Assembly: GCF_000317225.1 (NCBI RefSeq)
Contig: NZ_AJLL01000010.1
Span: forward strand, 1 to 64,000
Length of the DNA: 64,000 nt
Reading direction: 5' to 3'
Source of the DNA: Fischerella thermalis PCC 7521
GTDB lineage: Bacteria > Cyanobacteriota > Cyanobacteriia > Cyanobacteriales > Nostocaceae
The position numbers were made by a program, and so were the translations under genes. How positions within the stretch are numbered: the first letter of the stretch is position 1; each line of letters opens with the position of its first letter. The notes beneath the pieces were generated by a model that was not told the DNA's origin, ran no database searches, and saw only the letters and a program-made list of their open reading frames with translations. Shown here piece after piece: positions 9,510 to 17,309 of this stretch.

Positions 9510-9831
9510 GATTTAATAGAGTTATCTGATTGTCTCTATAAATAAAGACACAACTTTGTCAAGATAAAATTTCTAGTTATTTTGTAAATTTTACTGACTT
9601 TCTTTTAAGCTAGCTTGAATTTGACTAGTTTGCTAATTGAGCTTTGCTCAATAAAAATACTAATTATGCGAACACCGCATACTTTTGCCTATATTCTTCT
9701 AAACAAACGTGTATTTAATCTGGCATGATCGTTCCATTAGTTTCTGATTTTTTATTGAATATGTAGAGACCCGGTTTCCTTATAGGAACCGGGTTTATTG
9801 TCCCCCATTTGTGATTTTGCAACTTCAACCA
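9510..9831. other. Divergent promoter region of moaA and serC
   Basis: This AT-rich region separates the divergent moaA and serC genes and should contain both promoters. Apart from the hairpin at 9769-9794 I see no distinct element. Confidence 0.5.
9769..9794 (+). repeat. ACCCGGTTTCC inverted repeat in the serC leader
   Basis: ACCCGGTTTCC and GGAACCGGGT can pair with a single bulge around a short loop. Palindromes of this ACCCGGTTTC family are scattered in cyanobacterial intergenic DNA. It lies just before the serC start without a T-run, so a leader hairpin is likelier than a terminator. Confidence 0.6.
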
Positions 9832-11013
9832 ATGTCAGCACCTCTTACTCCTCCAACCACCAAGCCTCGCCGTCCGCATTTTTCCTCTGGCCCGTGTGCC
9901 AAACGTCCTGGCTGGTCTGTTTCTGCTCTACAAGATGCTTATGTAGGGCGCTCTCACCGTTCTGAGGGTGGGAAAGCAAAGCTCAAAGAAGTCATAGAGC
10001 TATCTAAGAAAATTTTGGGTGTACCCGCAGATTATCGTCTGGGTATCGTCCCTGCTTCCGATACAGGTGCAGTGGAAATGGCTCTGTGGTCAATGCTGGG
10101 AAAACTGCCCCTAGATATTTTGGCATGGGAGAGCTTTGGTCAGGAATGGGTAAAAGATGTGGTGGATGAACTCCAGTTACCCGATACTCGCATTCTGAAA
10201 GCACCTTACGGAAGTTTACCGGATTTAGAGCAAGTGGATTTTAGCCACGACGTAGTATTTTTGTGGAATGGAACAACTTCCGGTGTTCGTGTCCCAAATG
10301 GCGATTGGATTGCTAGCGATCGCACTGGGTTAACCATCTGCGATGCTACATCAGCAGTTTTCGCGATGGATATACCTTGGGATAAGTTAGATGTAGTCAC
10401 TTATTCTTGGCAAAAAGTCTTGGGTGGAGAAGCGCAGCATGGCGTCATCGTCCTTTCACCCCGCGCTGTGGAACGTTTGGAAACCTACAAGCCACCCCGT
10501 CCCTTACCAAAGTTATTTCGCTTGGCGCAAAAAGGCAAATTAATTGAAGGTGTCTTTCAGGGAGATACCATCAACACACCATCAATGTTATGTGTAGAAG
10601 ATGCACTAGATGGGCTGAAATGGGCAGAAAGCATTGGCGGACTTCCTGGTTTGATTAGCCGCAGCCAAGCTAACCTCGCAGCCATTGCCAAATGGGTAGA
10701 GCAAAGTAGCTGGGCAGAATTTTTAGCCCAAAAGCCGGAAACTCGCTCTTGTACATCAATTTGTCTCAAGATTGTTGATCCTTGGTTTACAGACTTAAGT
10801 CCAGAAGCACAAGGACAATGTGCAAAAAAAATAGCTAAAATCCTGGAAAAACAAGAAGTAGCTTATGATATCGCTGCCTATCGATCTGCACCTCCTGGAA
10901 TCAGAATCTGGGGTGGTGCAACAGTCGAAACCACAGATATTGAAGCTTTGCTACCGTGGTTAGATTGGGCGTATGCGAATGTAAAAGCAGAAATGAAAGT
11001 AGCAGCATCATAA
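9832..11013 (+). CDS. serC: Phosphoserine aminotransferase (SerC)
   Basis: SerC is a PLP enzyme that converts 3-phosphohydroxypyruvate and glutamate to phosphoserine in serine synthesis; the family also acts in pyridoxal phosphate synthesis. The PLP-binding lysine is Lys195 in [10 protein letters not shown]. The N-terminal [11 protein letters not shown] and HRSEGG segments are the substrate-binding hallmarks of the long SerC subgroup. The frame also allows a GTG start seven codons earlier at 9811. I prefer the ATG at 9832 (MSAPLTPP), giving 393 residues. It is monocistronic. Confidence 0.9.
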   Translation: MSAPLTPPTTKPRRPHFSSGPCAKRPGWSVSALQDAYVGRSHRSEGGKAKLKEVIELSKKILGVPADYRLGIVPASDTGAVEMALWSMLGKLPLDILAWESFGQEWVKDVVDELQLPDTRILKAPYGSLPDLEQVDFSHDVVFLWNGTTSGVRVPNGDWIASDRTGLTICDATSAVFAMDIPWDKLDVVTYSWQKVLGGEAQHGVIVLSPRAVERLETYKPPRPLPKLFRLAQKGKLIEGVFQGDTINTPSMLCVEDALDGLKWAESIGGLPGLISRSQANLAAIAKWVEQSSWAEFLAQKPETRSCTSICLKIVDPWFTDLSPEAQGQCAKKIAKILEKQEVAYDIAAYRSAPPGIRIWGGATVETTDIEALLPWLDWAYANVKAEMKVAAS

Positions 11014-11054
11014 CCCAGAGCTTTACTAGGAAGACCTGGTAGAGCAAACAAGGG

Positions 11055-11079
11055 GAGACACAGAAATTCTCTGTGTCTC
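11055..11079 (+). terminator. Hairpin after serC
   Basis: GAGACACAGA and TCTGTGTCTC form a perfect 10-bp stem with a 5-base loop 42 bases behind the serC stop codon. No T-run follows, so it may stabilise the 3' end or be a dispersed palindrome rather than a canonical intrinsic terminator. Confidence 0.55.
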
Positions 11080-11290
11080 TCTGTAAATAGTACTTTAGAA
11101 TATTGGACACCTGAAGGGCTGAAAAGTTGGAATTTTCGTAACTGTCAGTAGAAAATCTCTATGCAAGAAATGCGATCGCTACAAACAACCCCTAAAACAA
11201 TTAATGCGAACTAGCGATCGCACCTCCTGTAATCAAAAAAATATGCGGTGTGATGTACAGCCATAACAAGCAACACTTAGTGTTCGCAGA

Positions 11291-12367
11291 TTGTGTAATA
11301 ATAAACCGATCGCATACACTATTACGTTCCCAACCGTGCAAGCAACCGATAATTTTGATGACTTAGCCGCAGCCTTACAACAGCCGGCAGATTTGGATTT
11401 TGAGATACCTGATCCAGAGGATGAAGCAATTCCGGAGCAGGAATTTCAACAGCAGGTAGATATAGCTTGGCAAGTGTGCGATCGCTTTGATTTGCAAACA
11501 GAAATTTGGCGGGGGCGAATTTTAAGAGCAGTTCGAGATCGCGAGAAAAAGGGGGGAGACGGAAGGGGTGCGGGATTTCTCAAATGGCTCAAAGAGCGGG
11601 AAATCAGTAAAAGCCAGGCTTATGCTTGGATTCAGCTTGCCAATAGTGCTGATACGCTTTTAGAAGAAGGCAAGCTAGATCCAAGTGCGATTAAGAATTT
11701 TAGTAAACGCGCCTTTGTAGAAACCGCCAAATCAGCGCCTGAAGTGCAAATCATGGTGAGTGAAGCAGCACAAAAAGGCGATCGCATCACCAGAAGAGAA
11801 GTACGTCAACTCACTGATGAATGGACAGCGATGTCGTCAGAATTGTTACCCGAACCAGTCAAGCAAAAAGCAGCAGAAAATGTTCTTCCTCCCCGTTATA
11901 TTGCACCTCTGGTCAAGGAAATGGAAAAACTGCCAGAATCGCATCAAAAAAGCTTACAGAAGGAAATCGCTCAAAATCCCGACCTCGATACTCTCAAACA
12001 GGTAACTTCAGAAGCGCGGAGTCTGGCAAAATATCTCAAAGCTGCTGCTCAAGTCCAAGCGTTGAACGAACAAGAAGTTGACATCGAAACCGCACTCATA
12101 GAAGCACAAAGAGTCGGTTGTTTAAGCATTGCTGCTGACTTAGTAAATCAAGCGTCCCAGTTAGAACAAACCATCGGTAAATTGTACATGACTTGGAAAC
12201 GCATCGGTAATTTAGCAGACAGATTATACGTAGATACTGGTGCAAGTACACCAGAGTTGCGATCACTCTTGGATTGCTTAGAACCCCTTGGTAGTGAAGT
12301 GATGGAATTAAAACTTGGTGGTGCAGGGGAACGTACTATTCGCCTGCAAATTCAGGAAACAAGTTAG
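11291..12367 (+). CDS. Conserved cyanobacterial protein of unknown function
   Basis: The 358-residue protein is acidic at the N terminus (about residues 20-55). A segment REISKSQAYAWIQLA (about 110-124) looks like a helix-turn-helix recognition unit. Long charged helices (about 150-290) and a leucine-rich C-terminal helix pair follow. There is no signal peptide or membrane segment. The start is uncertain: TTG at 11291 has no Shine-Dalgarno sequence and a GTG at 11336 is the next option. Two HIP1 sites lie in the 277-base leader. I do not recognise the family. A DNA-associated role is only suggested by the HTH-like stretch. Confidence 0.7.
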   Translation: MCNNKPIAYTITFPTVQATDNFDDLAAALQQPADLDFEIPDPEDEAIPEQEFQQQVDIAWQVCDRFDLQTEIWRGRILRAVRDREKKGGDGRGAGFLKWLKEREISKSQAYAWIQLANSADTLLEEGKLDPSAIKNFSKRAFVETAKSAPEVQIMVSEAAQKGDRITRREVRQLTDEWTAMSSELLPEPVKQKAAENVLPPRYIAPLVKEMEKLPESHQKSLQKEIAQNPDLDTLKQVTSEARSLAKYLKAAAQVQALNEQEVDIETALIEAQRVGCLSIAADLVNQASQLEQTIGKLYMTWKRIGNLADRLYVDTGASTPELRSLLDCLEPLGSEVMELKLGGAGERTIRLQIQETS

Positions 12368-12413
12368 TTGGTTGTTGATTGTTGGTTGTTAGTTGTTAGT
12401 GGTTAATGGTTAT
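12368..12413. repeat. STRR tract (TTGTTGG/TTGTTAG)
   Basis: Imperfect TTGTTGG, TTGTTGA and TTGTTAG heptads follow the preceding gene's stop codon directly. Related tracts occur at 17239, 59650, 60170 and 63774. Confidence 0.7.
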
Positions 12414-12435
12414 TCCCATACTCCACCCTTACGGG

Positions 12436-12455
12436 AAGCCTATGAGTGCGTCTAC
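12436..12455. repeat. Dispersed 20-bp repeat, copy 1
   Basis: AAGCCTATGAGTGCGTCTAC matches 63824-63843 at 19 of 20 positions, and both copies sit in intergenic repeat DNA. In chance reading frames both give the peptide AYECVY, which explains two spurious frames. Confidence 0.6.
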
Positions 12456-12489
12456 ACACTCTCCCCATCGCCCCATCTTCCCATCTTCC

Positions 12490-12852
12490 TCAAAGCGCGT
12501 GTTGCTTCAATTCACTCAAAGAAACATATTCTAAAGCTGACGCATGGGTTGCTGACAAAACTACGGGTGGTGCAACTCCAGCGTCTAGGGCTTCTTTCCA
12601 GCGAGAAGCACACAAACACCAGCGATCGCCTGGTTTTAAACCCGGAAAATCAAACGCAGGAACGGGTGTACTTAAATCATTTCCTCTGGACTTAGTGAAT
12701 GCCAAGAATTCTTCAGTCACTTGGGCGCAAACTACATGGACGCCCACATCACCTGCACCTGTGCTGCATAGTCCATCACGATAAAAGCCTGTCATTGGTG
12801 AGGTACAACAAACTTCTAAAGGTTCTCCAAGAACGTTTTTAGCCTGGGTCAT
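12490..12852 (-). CDS. DUF2237 family protein
   Basis: This 120-residue protein has the complete DUF2237 (COG3651) pattern: [25 protein letters not shown] at the start, then [12 protein letters not shown], and [12 protein letters not shown] with conserved Cys and Trp residues. It ends in a helix containing THASALEYV. Five cysteines are retained, so metal or redox chemistry is possible, but the family's biochemical role is not established to my knowledge. The ATG at 12852 fits the family start. The gene is monocistronic, flanked by repeats on both sides. Confidence 0.88.
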   Translation of the reverse strand: MTQAKNVLGEPLEVCCTSPMTGFYRDGLCSTGAGDVGVHVVCAQVTEEFLAFTKSRGNDLSTPVPAFDFPGLKPGDRWCLCASRWKEALDAGVAPPVVLSATHASALEYVSLSELKQHAL

Positions 12853-13200
12853 GGCAATAATTTATTAATCACTTCCTTTAAGATAGTATCTTCTCAACAG
12901 GGAAGTCATCTCTTTACTCTACCCCGATCAAGGTATAAGTGTTGAAAATTTTTTCTTAGTGTCTTTGTGTCTTTGTGGTGAAAAATTAATTTTTGAAACA
13001 CCAAGACACTAAGACACAAAGAGGAAAATAGTCTTAGGGCTACTTTTGAATGTTAGAGAGCGTTCGTAATTTAACGTGGTTGGATAAGTATATTATTAGA
13101 CTAAACAATCAACTTGCCCGCAAGTAAATTGCGCTCTTATAGCCGAAGTCTACTTAAAGTATACTGAATGAATAAGCCTTTCAACCTACTCTATCTCACG
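12853..13200. other. Intergenic region with a large inverted repeat
   Basis: The inverted repeat at 12955-13024 is the only structure I see. The remainder looks non-coding and will include the promoter of the DUF2237 gene. Confidence 0.5.
12955..13024. repeat. Imperfect inverted repeat
   Basis: The left arm has CTTAGTGTCTTTGTG and the right arm GACACTAAGACACAAAG. The two arms are complementary with a few mismatches around an A/T-rich centre. Arms of this type are common dispersed intergenic sequences in Nostocales. It lies behind the 3' end of the TPR gene and could act as a terminator. Confidence 0.6.
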
Positions 13201-14064
13201 TTAATTTAAACAATTAATTTCGCGTAACAAATCTCCTAGTAGTCCGCGATCGCGAATTACGACTAAATCAGGATCATTCTTTAATGATTCCTGAAAATTT
13301 GGATTGATGAGTAGGGTTGACTCTAGGTATTCCATCGCCAGGGAAATATCCCCAATTCTGGCTGCACAACAGGCGCAATTATACCAGGCATACTCATCAT
13401 TGGGTTTGATTTCGATGGCTTTTTGATAGTTCTTCAAGGCTGCCGCAAAGTCTTCTGTGTATCTGAAAGTATCTGCTAACTTGTAATAAGACCAAAAATC
13501 TTGTGGATGAATGGCTTGGGCTTGTTCATAACTGTTAATGGCATTTTCGTAGCGTTTTAAATGCCTACAAGCATCTCCACGACGTAACCACGCCCAGTAA
13601 TCATTTGGACGGATTGATAGAGCCTGATCATAGTCAGAAATTGCGTCTTCATAGCGTTTTAAGTGCCTTTTGGCATCTCCACGCCGAAAATAAGCCCAGT
13701 AGTCATTTGGGCGAATTGCTAAAGCTTGATTGAGAGTTGCGATCGCATCTTCAAATTGATCTAAATCTTCTATTAATATGCAAGCTTGATTGTAATAAGC
13801 CCAGTAATCATTTGGGCGTAGTGCGGATGCCTCTTTAAAACTAGCTACTGCGGTTTCATACTCACCTAATTCTCGTAAAGCACAACCTTTGTTATACCAG
13901 ATCCAGTATGCATTCGGGCTATTGATTAAAGCTCTGTCATAACATGCAACTGCTTCTGCATAACACTCTTGATCATCAAATCGTTTACCCTGTCGATACC
14001 AATATCTGCTGTCTTCTGTAATCAGCAGTGGAATATCTGCTTTAGCCCCTGCTACTTGACTCAT
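13201..14064 (-). CDS. Tetratricopeptide (TPR) repeat protein
   Basis: The protein is built almost wholly of seven or so 34-residue TPR units from about residue 15 to 265. Three neighbouring units share the almost identical motif RPNDYWA, and the matching DNA (around 13591, 13694 and 13799) is also nearly identical, which points to recent internal duplication. There is no signal peptide or extra domain, so a cytoplasmic protein-protein scaffold is likely. The frame extends 15 codons upstream to 14109, but the internal ATG at 14064 (MSQVAGAKAD) is the more natural start, giving 287 residues. No partner is evident from the neighbours. Confidence 0.85.
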   Translation of the reverse strand: MSQVAGAKADIPLLITEDSRYWYRQGKRFDDQECYAEAVACYDRALINSPNAYWIWYNKGCALRELGEYETAVASFKEASALRPNDYWAYYNQACILIEDLDQFEDAIATLNQALAIRPNDYWAYFRRGDAKRHLKRYEDAISDYDQALSIRPNDYWAWLRRGDACRHLKRYENAINSYEQAQAIHPQDFWSYYKLADTFRYTEDFAAALKNYQKAIEIKPNDEYAWYNCACCAARIGDISLAMEYLESTLLINPNFQESLKNDPDLVVIRDRGLLGDLLREINCLN

Positions 14065-14260
14065 AATTTTTGCCCCAACCAAACAGTTACTACTGCTACA
14101 GACACACACTCTCTTTTATATTAAGGCGTTAGGGCATAATTGGGTAGCGGGAGTGTGGGGGAGTGTGAGACACGGGAGAAATGCTTCCTAGTCCTCCTAG
14201 TCGTCCCCCTTGTCCCTGATCCCCGTTGTCCCTTATCCCCAGAGGGAACCCCACCTTCCC

Positions 14261-17197
14261 CTATCCCCGATTTCCGATCACCAACTCATTCAACTTGGCG
14301 TGTAAATCACTCCAATGCACGCCTGCTAAACTGGGTAGGACAATGTGAGCAGCACCAACTCGTGAAGCGGGACCGAGTCCGATTGCCCACATCCCACCAG
14401 CTAAAGCTGCCTCAATGCCTGCTTCTGCGTCTTCCACAACTACAGACTGGGCTGGTTCAAGTCCTAATTGTTTGGCAGCATACAAAAATAGGTCAGGGGC
14501 TGGTTTGGGGCGTTGTACACTATAACCATCAGCGATCGCATCTATGCGGTTGGCAATACCCAGTTTTTCGATCACAGTTCGAGCATTTTTACTGGCTGAG
14601 CCGAGGGCAATTTTAATTCCTGCTTGTTTTAATTCATCAAGTAAAGTGACTACACCAGGTAACAAATCTTGTGGTGAGATGTTCTGGATAGATTCTACAT
14701 AATAACGATTCTTCCGATCCATCATCTCTTGCAATTGTGCTTCTGAGTACTTTCTATCTCCGACTATATACAGAAGTGACTCCCGACGAGATACACCACG
14801 TAAAGCTTCGTTAGCGTCACGGCTGAAGGGTAATCCTTCTTCATCTGCCAGTTTTTGCCAAGCAAGATAATGATATTCAGCTGTATCTGTTAATACGCCA
14901 TCTAGATCAAAGATAAAACCTCGGATATCTGGTGACATGGTTGTTGGTGGTTGTTTGTTGGTTGTTATCCATTTTCCTTGTCCCCTTATCTCCTTGTCCC
15001 CAGTTCGCAAGTCAAACTCATGCCATTTACCACGCCACATTAACTTGAACTTCAGGCGTGTCCATCCAGGAGGTAGGTGGGGATGGGCTATGGGTTCACT
15101 GTTTCCCATTTGAATACCACCAAAACCTAAAACTACTGCTTGCCAAATGCCACCAGCACTAGCCCCATGAATACCTTCATGGGCATTACCTCGGACATCT
15201 TCTAAATCGACTAATGCTGCTTGCATAAATCTTTCGTAGGCTTCTGCTGTTTTGCCCAAGTCTGAGGCCAGGATGGCATGAATTGCCGGGCCGAGGGAGG
15301 AACCATAACTGATATCAGTACGGGGTGCGTAATAATCCCAGTTGGCTTGCAAAGTGTGGGGGTTGTAGGGAGATTCCTGTGATTGTCGCATCAGGTACAA
15401 CAACATTAACACATCGGGTTGCTTGAGTACCTGCCGTTTGTTGCCTTCCTCGATACCTAAGATCGCTTGGATGGATTTGGTGCGTGGTTCGTAGTCTTCT
15501 AGATTAATATCTTGCAACTGGAAAAATCCCTCAAATTGCTCAATTAGCCCATTTGACTCGTCGTAGGGAATCCAGATGTTGGTAATAATATCACTCCAAC
15601 GCGATCGCCTGCCGGCACTTAGTTGCAGTTTATCTTTTAGTTCTGTGGCTTTGCCGGGGAAATTTTTGTCTAGCCAGTCATATATATAAAGTGCTTTTTC
15701 TAGATGCCATTGCACTAGTCGGTTGGTAAAGGCGTTGTTGTGGACGAATTCATGATATTCGTCAGCACCAATCACATCCCGAATTTCGTACCGTTCGTGT
15801 TTGGTGTTGTACTCTACCCGACTACCCCAGAATACTGCTGTATCGAGAATGATCTCAGCGCCGTAGTCTCGCATCCACTCGTCGTCGTTGGTAGCCTGCC
15901 AGTAGTACCATATGGCATAAGCCACATCGGCGCTAATATGAATTTCGCGATCGCGACACCAAATCCGAATATCCTCTCCGTAAGGATCGTTAGGGGGTAA
16001 CCATCGAGGTGTTACTTCATCACCACTATCAGCACTTTCCCAAGCATACATTGCTCCTTTATACCCGTAATGTACTGCCTTCCGCCGCGCTCCCGGCAAG
16101 GTGTGATAGCGATAAGTTAATAAATTACGTGCTAGTTCTGGTTGGGTGTAGATAAAGAAAGGAAGTATAAAAATTTCTGTGTCCCAGAAAATATGACCGC
16201 GATAACCAAACCCCGAAAGTGTTTTAGCTGGGATACTGACTTTATCATTATTGCGTGGGGCAGCGATCAGTAACTGAAAGAGGTTGTAACGTACAGCTAA
16301 CTGGGCTGTAATATCTCCCTCAATCACTATGTCACTTTTTTGCCAAGCTTCTTCCCAAGCTTGGGTATGGGCTGTTAATAAGAATGAGTATTCAGGCAAT
16401 TGAGCGAGTTTTTCACAAGCAGCTGTGACTGGGTTTTCCCGGTGTTGAGAGGTAAAAACTGTCACAAATTTATCTACTGTCACAGTTTGTCCAGGGGACG
16501 CGAGGAAGGATGCACTGAGTGTAGGATAACCAGGTGGACTTGTGACTTGCAGCGAAGCATCTACCCCAAGGATTTTGATTCCAGTAGCGATCCCTAGCTG
16601 GATACGGGAAGAACGGGTGCGCAGGTTTAACCATATTCCTGCTTCTGTCTTTCCTTGATCTAACCATTCCCAGTGGTTAAAACCCTGATTTTCTGGGTAG
16701 CCGTTAATACTAGCTTGTACCTCGATCGCACCTGCAAAATCAACTGGGGTGAGTTGACAACGCAAGACAAGAACGTGTTCATCTGCGAGGCTGGCAAATC
16801 TTTCAAAATGGATGTCTATTGTCTTGCCATTGGGACTGCGCCAACGTACGCTACGGTTGAGAATTCCCCGACGCAAGTCTAAGATTCGTTCATAACTTAA
16901 TATCTCGCCTTTTTCCAGACGGAAGCGATCGCCATCAATGGTGATTGTAAATGGCAACCAGTCAGGACAGTTGGCTAGTTCGGTATAGACAATCGGAACT
17001 TCATCGTAAACACCGTGGATAAAGGTAGCTGGTAAGGCATAAGAATAGCCTTCTTCAAAGCTACCCCGTGTTCCCAAATAACCATTACCGATGGTAAAAA
17101 CTGTTTCTCGGTAGCGAAACTGTTCGGGTTCAAGCTGGGTTTCCCTGACAGTCCAATCTGTATAGGTGAGGTGCTGGTAACGTCCTGTTGTATCCAT
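14261..17197 (-). CDS. Fused GH65 disaccharide phosphorylase / beta-phosphoglucomutase
   Basis: Residues 1 to about 730 form a GH65 phosphorylase that splits an alpha-glucosyl disaccharide with phosphate to beta-glucose 1-phosphate. ADEYHE at 478-483 carries the catalytic acid, and YGSSLGPAIH is the phosphate-binding loop. Residues 754-978 are a HAD beta-phosphoglucomutase with Asp764 and Asp766 in FDLDGV, which would convert the product to glucose 6-phosphate. The fusion therefore channels disaccharide carbon into glycolysis. The linker is encoded by DNA resembling this genome's intergenic repeats. The specificity (trehalose, maltose or kojibiose) is not readable. The gene lies behind sucrose synthase on the same strand, 112 bases apart. 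Confidence 0.9.
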   Translation of the reverse strand: MDTTGRYQHLTYTDWTVRETQLEPEQFRYRETVFTIGNGYLGTRGSFEEGYSYALPATFIHGVYDEVPIVYTELANCPDWLPFTITIDGDRFRLEKGEILSYERILDLRRGILNRSVRWRSPNGKTIDIHFERFASLADEHVLVLRCQLTPVDFAGAIEVQASINGYPENQGFNHWEWLDQGKTEAGIWLNLRTRSSRIQLGIATGIKILGVDASLQVTSPPGYPTLSASFLASPGQTVTVDKFVTVFTSQHRENPVTAACEKLAQLPEYSFLLTAHTQAWEEAWQKSDIVIEGDITAQLAVRYNLFQLLIAAPRNNDKVSIPAKTLSGFGYRGHIFWDTEIFILPFFIYTQPELARNLLTYRYHTLPGARRKAVHYGYKGAMYAWESADSGDEVTPRWLPPNDPYGEDIRIWCRDREIHISADVAYAIWYYWQATNDDEWMRDYGAEIILDTAVFWGSRVEYNTKHERYEIRDVIGADEYHEFVHNNAFTNRLVQWHLEKALYIYDWLDKNFPGKATELKDKLQLSAGRRSRWSDIITNIWIPYDESNGLIEQFEGFFQLQDINLEDYEPRTKSIQAILGIEEGNKRQVLKQPDVLMLLYLMRQSQESPYNPHTLQANWDYYAPRTDISYGSSLGPAIHAILASDLGKTAEAYERFMQAALVDLEDVRGNAHEGIHGASAGGIWQAVVLGFGGIQMGNSEPIAHPHLPPGWTRLKFKLMWRGKWHEFDLRTGDKEIRGQGKWITTNKQPPTTMSPDIRGFIFDLDGVLTDTAEYHYLAWQKLADEEGLPFSRDANEALRGVSRRESLLYIVGDRKYSEAQLQEMMDRKNRYYVESIQNISPQDLLPGVVTLLDELKQAGIKIALGSASKNARTVIEKLGIANRIDAIADGYSVQRPKPAPDLFLYAAKQLGLEPAQSVVVEDAEAGIEAALAGGMWAIGLGPASRVGAAHIVLPSLAGVHWSDLHAKLNELVIGNRG

Positions 17198-17238
17198 CGT
17201 CGCTGCTGTTACTTAGGAGACTGAGGGGTGGGCAGAAC

Positions 17239-17308
17239 AAAAACTGTTGGTAGTTGGTAGTTGTTAGTTTTTGGTTGCAAACAACTAACAACCAGCAACA
17301 AATAACTA
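17239..17308. repeat. STRR tract between sucrose synthase and GH65 genes
   Basis: Heptads TTGGTAG, TTGTTAG and their complements (ACAACTA, ACAACCA) form a long imperfect hairpin between the two carbohydrate genes. It could cause partial termination between them. Confidence 0.65.
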
Positions 17309-17309
17309 T

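Noticed and set aside
12393-12784. Two overlapping plus-strand frames of 100 and 112 codons
   Set aside because: They are antisense to the DUF2237 gene and begin in intergenic repeat DNA; no conserved domain is visible.
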